Of a DNA stretch of 64,000 nucleotides, positions 11,111 to 22,601 are shown piece by piece. Positions within the stretch are counted from its first letter, which is position 1, and the number at the start of each line of letters is the position of its first letter. Below the pieces are notes generated by a model. That model was not told the DNA's origin and searched no databases. It saw only the letters and a program-made list of their open reading frames with translations. Made by a program: the position numbers and the translations under genes. This DNA is from Ceratopteris richardii (taxonomy: Eukaryota > Streptophyta > Polypodiopsida > Polypodiales > Pteridaceae), in the NCBI GenBank assembly GCA_020310875.1, contig CM035407.1:223241045-223305044 (forward strand), given 5' to 3'.

Positions 11111-12055
11111 GACCATATTCCATGGCTTCATTTCACTATTGAGTTTAGTAATATGTATACACATATATTTCCTGATTATTGCCAAGGTTAAAAGATATGG
11201 CATCTTTATGCACTTGTAAAAGGTTATATGAAGAGAGAATCTAATAAATGTGATGAGATCCAAATCCCATGACTTCCATTTTAACTCAAATTCAAATGAA
11301 CTCCTAAAACTAGGGAGATTTTAAGGTGAGATCCATCAAAAAGTCACTTTCACTCACTCTTGAGTGTGCATTATACTCAAATCAAAGCCCTTGGAGTCCT
11401 CCAACAGCTCCATGTACTATACTTACCTTTCCAATACATATACATCAATTTTTAGCATCATTGTTGCTATGTAGTTCTCAAAGTTTGTCAACTTCTCTCA
11501 GCCATGAAAGTGAGGTTATGGTCTCATTGACTTATCCACCAATTGGATCATGAAGCTAAAACTCTTATGAGTGTTCCTAAAAAATATTTTAGTCATTGGA
11601 TCTATGTGTGTAGAGATATGACCATATCTTTATGACTATGAGTATGCATCTTCTGCTTCCTAAAAAGTCAGGATCACCAGCATGACTTCTTAGATATCTG
11701 TCGCACACGATGGTCACTCTAAATTCATCAAATAACTTGTTTTAGCTCAATCACCTTCCAATTTAAAGTTGTACAAGAGGACTTGGATCCATTCCTAGCA
11801 GGTTGTGAGCTCTGCGTATTTTTCTGAGAGCCTTCTTCCATAAATAGAAGGTTTTCTCTACATGTGCATATTCTGAAAGTTGTTTGTCTTGACTCAAACT
11901 TTTGAGATCAATGCTCCAAGGTATTATGGTCATATTATTGCATAAATTGCAAGACTAGGAAGCCTAATAAAGATTTCAAGTAAGAAATAGGCTGGTCTAG
12001 AGCAAGTTTTTTCCAAGACCCTCTCCTCTCTACAAATTGCCATCATTCCTCACCA

Positions 12056-13256
12056 TGGTATCAGAGCATCACCATAGTTTAGACATTTTGGTTCATGGAT
12101 TTCCTTCTTCAATTGAAAAATTGGATCAAAGAAACTAATCAACATGGTCTTTTAGGTGGAAGCATATCTACAAGGGATAAATCTTTATAAATACATCTTT
12201 GGAGATGAGTTGATGCTTATGCTAAGGAGCAAACTACAACCAACACAAGAAGAGCAAGAAAGGTTGAACATATGGTGTGCAAAGGATGCTTTGGAAAGTT
12301 CATACATTCTAAACTCTATGTCTGATTTCTTACTTCCACATAATAGGAGTTGCAAGAGACTTGGAATGCTCTAGAATCAGTCTTCTCTTCAAGCACCAAG
12401 GCCAGGAAGAACCAAGTATGGATGGAGTTCACATCCTTCAAGAAGCAGCCCAAGCAAAGTGTCACCAACTTTGTCACAAAGATGAAGAATATTCTTGATC
12501 ATTTAGGAGAGATAATAGATGAGGAACAAATTGTGAGACAATTCATCAGCTAGATCTAAGCAAATGACAAGTGAGAAGCATTCACCATTGCCATGGACTT
12601 ATACATGGATATGCAAGTGCCAATTTTCAAACACACTCAATGGACAAATCTTCACTCATGAATCCAAATTTATGAAGAATGGTGAGACACAAAAAGTTAA
12701 TCGATCCTCTACCCTTTTCATAGATAAAAGTAAAGGTAAATATGTCAAAGGAAAAGGCAAGAAATTTGATGAGGAAGCAAGTACCTCTCAAGGTAGCTTT
12801 GCATGTAGACATAGAAGTTCAAGAGGAAGCGAGCTAGTAGACAAGGCAAGGGGGATATCTCAAACCTCCCCACCTTGTGCCATATGTGGATTAAAAAACA
12901 CACATCATTAAGCATTGTTTCAAGAACCCAAGGAAGCAGAGAGGAAGATGATACAACAAATGAGGATATGGAGATTCAAGAGGCATATACAACAAATCTT
13001 ATGGATATAACAACAAAAACTAGTACTACAACAATTACCAAGGTGGCTACAAAGGAAGATTAGACTACTACAACTATGTTGATTATCAATCTCAAAAGGA
13101 TTCACTTATGCTCATAAACATAATAATGAAAGGAGGTAGATAAGCATGTGTTCTATATTGACTTTGGATTTCAAATCATGTAGCAGGGAATGTAGCATTA
13201 CTTTCAGATTTGGAAGACCCCAAGAATAAGCATGAGGTCCAAACAAGAGATGACAT
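12056..13256 (+). pseudogene. Copia-2 left part: primer site, gag, start of protease
   Basis: TGGTATCAGAGC at 12056-12067 is a copia primer binding site. From 12156 come gag fragments in several frames: SFKKQPKQSVTNFVTKMKNI and IIDEEQIVRQFIS (UBN2 region), a Lys/Ser-rich stretch, and a knuckle starting PPCAICGLKN at about 12870. Protease sequence follows at about 13155-13240, with DLEDPKNKHEVQ in broken frames. These segments closely match Copia-9 (61904-63979), so Copia-2 is an old member of that family. The element is cut at 13256 by Copia-3 and resumes at 33012. Confidence 0.8.
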
Positions 13257-13671
13257 TGTTGATGACATGGTTGCTCCTACATCATTTACATTTGTATCCG
13301 CATGAGTGCATCTCCATTTTGTATCTATGAGGCACTCCATTTCTAGTTTATTTCCATTTTATATTGTATTTCTTTTGTATTTGGGTACCTTGCTATTTGC
13401 TTCTACTAGTGTATTAATTCTCCTTTGAGGGGAATTATCCCGCATGAGATGTACTTTGGAGAGCCCCTCCCAAATCTATATAACGAGAGCCTCTCCCCCC
13501 ATTTGTACTTGGTCAGAAGCTTGAGGAGCCTACTCCATGCTCTTAACAAGCTCATTTCTAATCCATGTGAGTTTACCCATTTCTTGGTCTACTCACTTTG
13601 AGTCTTTCACACTATTCCTTTTGTGAGTGCACTCTTCTCTTCATTTTGGTTCCACATGTGTACTCTCTACA
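13257..13671 (+). repeat. Copia-3 5' LTR
   Basis: Starts TGTTGATGACATGG and ends CTCTACA. A TATA-like CTATATAA lies at about 13476-13483. It aligns along its length with 32607-33011 and with the reversed fragment at about 49300-49650. Numerous substitutions and small indels separate the copies, so the element is old. Confidence 0.85.
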
Positions 13672-13683
13672 TGGTATCAAAGC
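13672..13683 (+). other. Copia-3 primer binding site
   Basis: TGGTATCAAAGC directly follows the LTR end. It is a one-base variant of the initiator methionine tRNA site. Confidence 0.8.
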
Positions 13684-15840
13684 ACTAGGTGGAGGTCTTG
13701 GTGGTGGGTTTGCTTGTCGTTTTGATGGTGGTGGTGCTTGACTTTGGTGGTGTGCTTTCTCCTCATTGAGAGAAGCCTTTTGCCATCAATTTTTTGGGAC
13801 TCATCTTGCCCATTTGCCCACCCTCCCACCCTTTCTCCCTATTTTCCCTCCCACCCACCCTTACTCTTGACATTCTTTGATGATTCATGATTTGTTTCAT
13901 GGTCAACTTTGAAGCATTGAGCTTACATCTCATTTGTTTTGGAGTGTTTATAAACACTGTAACGGATCTCATTTTCCATTTTCTTTAGTTTGTAATGTGA
14001 TAGTCTAGTGGTTTTCTCTACATCAAAGGTTCAAATCTTGAACCTTGCCATATATGTGTATTCTATCGATGTTCTCATGGTATCTTGAGTGCAGTGCTAT
14101 CAGATTTGAAGACAGGGCAGTGCTATCATATTGTGATGGAACCTATCGAAGGGACACCATCCAACTAGCGCATGTGTTGCTGCAACAAGTATTGAAGGCA
14201 TAACCCCCCCTTCGACAATCTTAACTCCTCTATGTATCTCTGTGTGTATGGTTGCAAATGAAAAGCACCATAGTCTAATGAGAAAAAGCACACCTTTGCT
14301 CTTTGCTATTTGATCGAAGCATTTTGTCTATCGGCTCCCGCATCACAGAGCTTCTGACCTTTGAATCTGAGCTTAGAGCCATCTTGGTATAGTGATGCCA
14401 AGCTCGATCTACTAGTGACGAAGATGATGTTCCACAATGGGTTTTGTGATATGTTCTAGGATCCATCGTGTGCTTGTCCACTCACATAAACTCCACATAG
14501 ATCTCACTCAATCTCGTTCTCTTTCTTAAATAGTAGATGCCATTATGTGCAGAGAGAGACAAAGAGAGAGAGAGAGAGGCTTCCATGAATGCAATCAGAA
14601 TACGAGCTGCTTCAAAATGACTGAATAGCAAGCATAATTGCTCCAGACTATACCCCTCGACTATTGTTCAACTTGGTGCAAGTTCGTTAGGAACTCGTTG
14701 CAAAAGCCACACAATTTCTAATCCGAGGATAAGAGCATGTGTAGATGCATTTTTTTGTTGCTTATAATGATGCTCCTATTTTCTCTTTATTGCAACTTTT
14801 AATTCGTTATCCACAATTTTCCACGTGATTGCTTGATAGCATATCTCACTGCGTGCCACTCACTGTTGATTTTTGACGGCCGTATTGCTCGTTTTGGCCA
14901 TTTTCAACCGTAAAACACAGTCATAAATTTTATTTGACCTTTAGAAATTACATTAAAAATATTAAATACAGGTACCATGTATAAAAAAGGGCATGTTAGA
15001 CCGTCAAAATACAACACTGCCACTCATAAGGGTCATATGACATCATTTATGATGGCAAGAGAGCTGCTAGTCCCGAGTACTAAATCTACTTCAAACTCCC
15101 GTTATGGCTTTGGATTCATCCACGTATACACATGCATAATCATGCTGTAATTCATCCTCGTAGCAAAGAGAAGTGAGATCATCAATTTTTTTTTTTTTTA
15201 CCGTATGTTTTCCACGTAGGCTAGAATTTGACTTTTGAAGTATCATTATTTTATTTTGGCACATAACTTGGCATTACTTACCAACTCTTTCATAAAGGGG
15301 ATCTCTTGTACTTCTTCTTAATTGTATTGGCCCTCAAGTACTCAAAGGGTTTTAGCCCTCCAATTTTGGGTCATTTGGCACTCAAAGATCCTTTTGTACT
15401 ATTTCTTTGGCATATCAACCCTCATTTCAAGGGTACCAATTTTTAACAACACTTTCTATTCTTAAAAGTTTCACTTTGCAAGGGTGCCACACCTCGATTT
15501 TGGCACTAAGTGCCCTTCTTATAACTTCAAAATATATGAAGAGGATCCTGTGTGTGTGCATTTGTGGGTTCGATGCTAGTCTAAGCCCAGGCACAAGCTT
15601 CTTTGAGTCTCAAGCCTAGTCTAAGGCTACTTGGTGTGCAACGGGCTACTCTAAGCCCTCCTTTCACATCGACTTGACTCAGTTTTTGTACAAATGTAGG
15701 GCTATTCTAAGCCCCCTCCCTCTCCAAGGTGTCTATCTCATTTTTTTTGGTGCATGCATAGGGATAATCTAAGCCCCCTACCCCATCTCAATTTTTGTAC
15801 AAATTTTTGCAAGTGTGGTAACTTCATTTTGACAGCAATC
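13684..15840 (+). other. Copia-3 leader, long untranslated region
   Basis: About 2.2 kb between primer site and gag without a coding frame. The first 300 bases recur in the reversed fragment at 48960-49300, so they belong to the element. Later parts may be secondary insertions: a tRNA-like box A/box B pair lies at 13998-14038, a GA-rich microsatellite at about 14548-14580, a poly(T) at about 15187-15199, and a 24-base motif shared with 9738-9761 at 15001-15024. Confidence 0.6.
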
Positions 15841-18800
15841 ATGTCAACGATTTCAAACGCAACATCCTCAAGTCAATTATATTTATCATCTTTTATGCCA
15901 ATGTTCATGCCAACATATGAAAGGCTCAATGACATAAATTACAATCTATGGAAGGAAACCATTAGGGCCTACCTCTACACAAATATCTTATAGAAGGTAG
16001 TTGAAGGAACCGAATGAGAGCCAGATAAAGAAAGCGATCTAGGAGCCTGGAATGTGTGGAATGTAAAGGACAAGCAAGCCTCAGGTCAATTACTTCTAGC
16101 TTGCCACGAGTTAACCAAAGGCCATATTACCTCTTGCAAAACCTCCTTTGAAGCTTGGAAGATCCTCCAAGATTTGTATGAAGACAAAACTCCCTCAAAG
16201 ATTTACACCCTAGAGGTGGAGTTTCATAACCTATCCATTCGGCCCCAGGGATCCTATTTCCAAAGCTACCGCCACATTTGAGGACTATCAACATAAACTA
16301 GCTTTATGTGTTCATCAAGTTTCTAGTGAAGATATGGCCATCCACCTTCTCAATAAGCTCCCTAGATCATAGGAGAAATTTGTAACCAACATTTATAATG
16401 GTTTGGCCAAGTTCTAACTTGAGAAGAGGTTCGTTGACTTCTACTCCTCTATGACTCATGAGAAAAGTCGGCTTCCTCATAAGAGACAACAATGAAGGCT
16501 AAGGGACCCTTCCACAAGGGCAAACATGCTAGTCATAACACTATCAACTCAACCAAACAAGGTTTCAACACTTTAACAAAGAAGTTTAGTTGTAATTTTT
16601 GTGGCAAAATAGGGCACATTGAAAAAATTTTCTACAAAAAGAAGCATAATTCCAAGCCTTTGTGCTTAAGAAACCAATCAAAACCCTCCGAACATAGTTC
16701 TCATTGTTCTGGTGAAGACATGTTTATTTCAATAGAAGCCAATGGCTCGGTAACTTCAAGTTCATCTCAAGAATGGGTCTTTGATAGTGGAGTGACATTG
16801 CACATGTGTAAAGATCAGGATTCTTTTCAAGAAATTGAAGACCATACAGATGAAGTTTACCCAGGCAATGGAGCCTACCCATCAAAGGGAAAGGCAAAGT
16901 GCAAATCACCAATGACTGAGGGGAATCCAAATCATTATCCAATGTATTATTTCTTTCTAACTTGTGCATGAGTTTACTATCAGTTAAAGCAATCACCGCC
17001 CATGATAAACAAGCTTCTTTATATGTAAGGAGTCACTATCTAGCTATTGGCATCAAAGGCATGGCCACACTTTATATTTACCAAGGATTTCCTCATCTTG
17101 TATAGTTAAAGCATTGCCCAAGATGGGGCAAGTCAATGATGTCTACCAAGCTTGCACCTAAGGCAAGAAACATAGGGATCCCGTTCCCAAGGAGGCTTCC
17201 ACATGAGGCAGGAACCCTTTAACATTTGGGTATATTTTTTGAAGTTGAAGGTAGACATTTTCTCTAAGTTTTGAGAATGGATCACCCAAGTTGAGAATGA
17301 AGCATGAAAGACAATCAAGACTATTCGATCATATGGAAGTGGTGAATTTATCAATCAAGACTTTGATGTTTTCTTAAAGCAAAAAAGGATAAAGCGACAA
17401 GTCACTCAAACTCACACTCCATCCCAAAATGGAGTGATTGAGAGAAAGATCCAAAGTGTGATGGAAATGGCACAAACCATGCTTCACAACAAAGAATTAC
17501 CCTACAAGTTTTGGGTAGAAGTAGTGCACACTTCCATGCACATACTCAATCGAGGCTTCACTAGTGCATTGCACAACAAGACACCCTTTGAAGCCTACTA
17601 TGGAAGAAAGCCTAATGTCAATTACTTTTGAGTATTTGAAAGTGAAGCATTTGTCCATGTGCCAAAAGAAGATCAAAGTAAACTACAATCCAAGTCTAAG
17701 AAGCATAAATTCATTGGCTATAGTGAACAATCAAAAGCATACGATCTTGAAAACCATGCCATCACAATTTCCAAAGGTGCAATCTTTAATCAAGCTTAAA
17801 CATACTCACAAGATCCAGTACAAGTCTTACTCCACACATCTACACTTCATAGGGGGACACAACCTTTTCAAAATGCACATTCAGAGGCAAGTACTTCAAA
17901 TCAATCAAGAAGATCGCAAAGGATCATTCAAAAGAAGTAGCGAGAACAAAGTCATTATGTAAATTATGCATTAATGCATTAGATCCAACAGATTCTAGAG
18001 CCTTCCAACTACAAAGAAGCTCAAGGACAACCCAAGTGGGAAAAAGCTATGCAAGTCAAAATGGATGCAATCGAGAAGGACACTTGTTCCTAAGCCCACA
18101 AATCATCAAGTCATAGGTGTTAAGTGGCTCTATAAACTTAAGTACAAATTAGATGTCACATTGGATAAGTACAAAGAAATAATTGTAGCTAAAGGATATA
18201 AGAAACAACATGGCATTTATGAAGAACCTTTGCATGTACAACAAGGTTTACCACTATAAGAATCATTCTAGCACTAAGTGCATGTTTCAAGTGGCCTATC
18301 TACCAACTTGAGATCAAAAGTGCTTTCTCAATGTAGATCTTCAAGAAGAAGTATATGTTGACCAACCTAAAGGTTTCAAGATCAAAGGAAAGGAATATCA
18401 AGTCTACAAGCTTCACAAAGCACTTTACGGACTTAACCAAGCTCCCAGGACCTGCTATGAAAAGATTCACAAGTTCTTCAAACATAAAGGATTTCAAAGA
18501 AGCAATGCGGATGCAAACTTATACATCTATCAGAAATAGTCCTTAGTGGCCATCATCGTCCTCTATGTAGATGACTTGATCTTGATAGGTTCAGATGAAG
18601 AATGCATCCAATTCATCATCACACAGCTTCACCTTGAGTATTCCATGACAGATCTTGGTCTATTTCACTACTTCTTAGGTATGGAAGTATGGCAAACAAA
18701 AGAAAGCATATTCCTATCACAAAAGAAGCACTACTATGATCTTCTTTCCAGATATAATATGGACCATTATCGCTTAGTTTCTACACCACTTGATCCAAAC

Positions 18801-18943
18801 ATCAAGCTCACACTAGAGGATTCATCATGACTTGTGGATATGGATACTTATTGACAACTTTGTTGGCTTACTATTCTACCTCACCAACCCTAGACTAGAT
18901 ATTGCCTATGCATTTGGTATACTTCGTCAATTTGCACATCACC
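15841..18943 (+). pseudogene. Copia-3 gag-pol, left part
   Basis: The gag ATG is probably 15841 (MSTISNATSS), followed by NDINYNLWKETI and SFEAWKILQDLYED (UBN2). A knuckle at about 16594 starts CNFCGKIGH but has phenylalanine at the last cysteine position. Protease follows with WVFDSGVTLHM at about 16771. Integrase pieces include QNGVIERKIQ at about 17430, and reverse transcriptase includes IIVLYVDDLILIGS at about 18552. The frame is broken many times. Sequence stops at 18943 in the region after RT (NPRLDIAYAFGILRQFAHH), where Copia-4a is inserted, and resumes at 32028. Confidence 0.85.
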
Positions 18944-19241
18944 TATTATCGTTAATGTGTCCATGTGAAAGGCCAATTGGTCATCATACACTTTTGTATA
19001 TGTTCTTTAATAAAGCATATAGTGGCTTGGTCAGCCACAAACTATAAGTTCGACCACATTTGTAACACCTAAGAAGTCTATGTTCGTGCTCCCTGTGTAT
19101 TGTGTTTTTATGTGTATTCTGCAACTTCTATGTGGAGTACTATATGTGGTGCTTGGAGCTCGGTTTTGTACTCCAAAGATATCGTTCTGGAGCTTTGGAG
19201 AAGAAGAGCACACTATGATGCATTACCATCGAAGTACTTCA
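18944..19241 (+). repeat. Copia-4a 5' LTR
   Basis: Aligns with 31727-32022 and, reversed, with both LTRs of Copia-4b. Its first dinucleotide has changed from TG to TA. It ends ACTTCA. The primer binding site TGGTATCAAAGC follows at 19243-19254 after one spacer base. Confidence 0.85.
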
Positions 19242-19446
19242 CTGGTATCAAAGCGTCTGGATGCAAAAGCTTTGTTCCTTTTGTGTGAGCGAACCGAGCA
19301 CACGCCCATCCACCCAAAGCTTACGACTAAGGTAATAACCAAGGCATAGACCTTGGCATACCTTGTCGTCCGAGTCACCGATGTCACTGTTGGTGCCATT
19401 GGTTGCGTGCGAGGGAGGACCTCAATGATCAAGGAAGACGGAGATT

Positions 19447-19531
19447 CCCGATACTTCCTGGGAGGTCACCCATTCCAATACTATTCCCCCCGAAGCGTGC
19501 TTAACCATGGCAAGCTCTAGCCACTAAGCTA
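19447..19531 (-). other. 5S rRNA-like and tRNA-box-A-like module in Copia-4a leader, antisense
   Basis: On the minus strand TAGCTTAGTGG (19521-19531) is a canonical tRNA box A. Further on, TTAAGCACGCTTCGG and then GGGTGACCTCCCAGGAAGT (about 19456-19474) match the 3' half of plant 5S rRNA, including its internal control region (5S box A and box C). The 5' half of 5S rRNA is absent and is replaced by the tRNA-like stretch. The same module sits at the same place and orientation in Copia-4b (46510-46592), so it belongs to the family leader. Transcription is not demonstrated. Confidence 0.7.
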
Positions 19532-20578
19532 CACTCTTGTGGTGCTTGAAGAAGGGGAAAGACTAAGGTTCACATTATCTTCAATAAGTTTTGAGCCCTC
19601 AAAGCTTCATTCTTTGCTTTCATAGCCTATTTTTGAAGCATTTTTGGAGTGACTTTTGGAGAGATTTTGGAGTACTTTCATGCATAGTTCTCTCCACCTA
19701 GATCCAAGAACGTCAAGAAGAGTGTTCTTTGTACTTCTTTGACAACACAAATGTTCACCTTTTGGGTTGTGTTTTTAGACACGCTATTTAATCGATAGGT
19801 TTCTTGAAAGGTTTTAGTTGCGATAAGAATAGCCATCACAAATCTATGCAAGTTTGTGAGCCTAAAGGACATAATTGATAGATACTTGCAAGTGTTGTTG
19901 GCCAGTTTTTGGGCAATGAATTCAGCTTTTCGATGCCATTTTATTGGATATATTGAGCACATGCACAATATGTATGTCGTTGTGGATACCGCTTATGTAT
20001 ATCCATGTGTTCATTGATATAGCAGTTATGTTTTTGCATAAAGCCTTTTACATTTGATAAAGAGGGTCATGGTGAGGTTTTCTTAACAAGGAGACACCTA
20101 GTTGTTAGGGTCTCTTTGGTGTTGTAGGTGGAAGACTTACCCAGCCTCACCATAGGAGATGTATGACAGATGCTCATAGATGCTCGATAAGCCTAGTTGG
20201 CTTCTTTTGGGTAATTGATTATATGCAGTGGAGTTAGTGATTCACTATGCAGGTAAACATGTCAATACTTGCAGTTTTTTGAGCTTTTGACATTGGTCAT
20301 ATGCTCATTTTGCAGAGGATACTCTGGCAAAATTTTTCTAGATTTTTTGGTTTTATGAACTATACAATGGTCGATTTACTCCTTGATACACTTACTAGTG
20401 TGAGCACATTTACTCTCACATAATCCTTTTGATTGGTCATTATTGTTCATTAATTAATTTTTCTGGGAAGGTTCTTGAATTCTCTCCCATAATCTGACAC
20501 TTGCTCATTGTTCTTTGAGCCTTAGTGGTGTTTGGACTCTTCTAGATACATTATCATTCTATTCAGTTCTCTACCATC

Positions 20579-21327
20579 ATGGCATCAGAGGTCTCATGCA
20601 CATTTGGTGGATCAGGGTCTAGTGCCAGTGTTCTGAGGAGGAGCTATAACTTGTAGGTCAAAGACCATTTTGAGATCCAAAAATTTGATGGCACAAACTT
20701 TGGTCTATGGAAGAAATAGGTTAAAGATGTGTTAATTCAAAGGAGGCAATGGAAGCTAGTAAATGGAATCTCAAAGAAGCCTATTGACATGGATGAAGAT
20801 GATTGGGATGAGTTAGATGAAATGATCAAGTCTATCATTCGATTGCACATGGTAGATAATGTTTACTTTACAGTATGAGACTGTGAAAGTTCAAAGGAGC
20901 TTTGGAAGAAATTATGCAATACATATGAAAAAGAGACATCATCAAATAAAGAGTATCAGATGAGAAAGTTATACGATCTTCGCACGAAGGACACAGATAG
21001 TGTTGCTACTCATCTAAATGAGTTTGATGCTATATTCTCATAGTTATGGCCTCAAAAAATGGATATGGATAATGAAATGAAAGCAGTCTTATTGTTATGC
21101 ACCTTTCCATCATTATGGGATACATTTTGCATAACTATTAGCAATAGTGCACCTGGAGGGAAACTGGTCTATGATGACATATGTGGAGCACTCTTGAGTG
21201 AGGAGATTTGTAGAAAATCTATGGTTGGCACTCAGAGTGGAGATGCATATAATGTTCGTGATTCTTACCAAGGAAAGAATCAGCAACATGATAGGAGCAA
21301 GAACAAGGAAAAGAATGGTCAACGGAA
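20579..21327 (+). pseudogene. Copia-4a gag, first part
   Basis: Starts at ATG 20579 (MASEVSCTFGGSGS). It contains the UBN2-type gag core with FDGTNFGLWKK, the acidic DMDEDDWDELDEM and LWKKLCNTYEKET, matching Copia-4b at 45112-45654. Internal stops occur, for example near 20655 and 20877. The first 50 or so codons are present here but deleted in Copia-4b. The frame is cut at 21327, in the basic region before the zinc knuckle, by Copia-5, and continues at 27821. Confidence 0.85.
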
Positions 21328-22405
21328 TGTTGATGTGTGAAACATCACAAAAAATGAATTAATGTGACAATAGAACACCTCTATGGTCACCATTAACTCA
21401 ATGCTTCTCCAAACTTTGAGAAATGATTGCTTAAACTAAGCACTTTGCTTCTTCAAAAATTTATAGGCACTAAAATGACATACCTTCAATGTTTTGCTTA
21501 TTTCTCTTAGCACAAATATTTTTTTTTGTCAAGATCTTTTGGTGGATGAAAATAGAAGAGAAGAGATTTCCAAGAAGCTATTATTTGCAAGAAATCGAGC
21601 ACTGCACATCAAGTTATGGGATTCTTAACATGACCCTATATGAGCTGCCAAAACTAGAAAACTTGCCTGTTTTAGTAAAAAATATGTCCCTGTAATGAAA
21701 ATTCAATACCTAGCATCACCTTGCAACAAAAATTCGATGCCAAACATTGAGTTGGTGTGTTTTTAGCCATTTTTTTAGCATCTGAACTAGTCTCTTGAAC
21801 ACAGACATGAAGTAAAAGACTTTTATGTTGGAAGTGGATGCTATATCAACTTTACGCCGAAACTCAATGCCAGGCATCGAGTTGCTCCACAAAGCTCATG
21901 TTTTTAAGAAGTTCTAGCAGTAGATAACACTCAGAGAATAAAACAAGGACTTATCAGCACAAACTCGATGCCAGGCATCGAGTTGCTTGGAAAACTTGAA
22001 CATTTGAACTCATCACATAGTAGACAAAGCATGGAGATGGACGAGAGAGTCTCATACTAAGAACTTTACTTAGTTCTTCTTATAACTATGAAAAACTTAG
22101 AAGTTTATAGGTGCGTTCTTACTCAAAGAAGCCCGACTATACTCACTCATACAAAATGAACTCCTTCTCACATTCTCTCTCTCTCTCTACCCCTCGTCTC
22201 TTTTTCTCTCCTCACGTCAATTGATACAAACTTACTTATATAGATTTTCTCAATCTCGTGATTTTTGAAAACTCTAGAACTAAAGTTAAAACTAACTTTA
22301 CAATCATAATACATGTGTGAAATTGTCCCTTCACATAGGCATGTGCTTTTCTTCTTAGACTTTGACCTTCAACTTTATGTCCAATTTGTGATTGATTCTC
22401 CAACA
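21328..22405 (-). repeat. Copia-5 3' LTR
   Basis: 1078 bp, TGTTGATG...CCAACA on the plus strand. The polypurine tract adjoins it at about 22406-22418 (TGAGGGGGAGC on the minus strand). Inside are five dispersed imperfect copies of a palindrome; the best lie at 21862-21882 and 21963-21983. Confidence 0.88.
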
Positions 22406-22601
22406 GCTCCCCCTCAATCACTAATTGACATTCTCTATTTCTTCATATCATCTTCTTTTCTTTTACTCCTACCATACTTTTGAATCTGCTGGTCTTCACA
22501 CCATCCAAGCTCTTTTTTATAATGTCTGCTATTTGATCTTTTGTAGAAATTTACTCCACTTCATTTTCTTTCTCCATTACGTTTTCTCTCAGGAAATCAT
22601 A

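Larger units (their letters stand above)
9731..12055. other. Unassigned DNA with retroelement debris and probable Copia-2 5' LTR
   Basis: No host gene is recognised. The right end must include the 5' LTR of Copia-2, because a primer binding site follows at 12056, but the LTR's outer end cannot be fixed without its partner. 9738-9761 (minus) shares a 24-base motif with 15001-15024. 10578-10688 is a short tandem duplication, and 10771-10812 encodes an isolated zinc knuckle. Confidence 0.5.

Noticed and set aside
14548..14580. GA-rich run as a GAGA-type regulatory element
   Set aside because: A simple microsatellite within a decayed retroelement leader, with no nearby gene.
19447..19531. Functional 5S rRNA gene
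   Set aside because: Only the 3' half matches, with substitutions; the 5' half is absent, so it is not a ribosomal gene.
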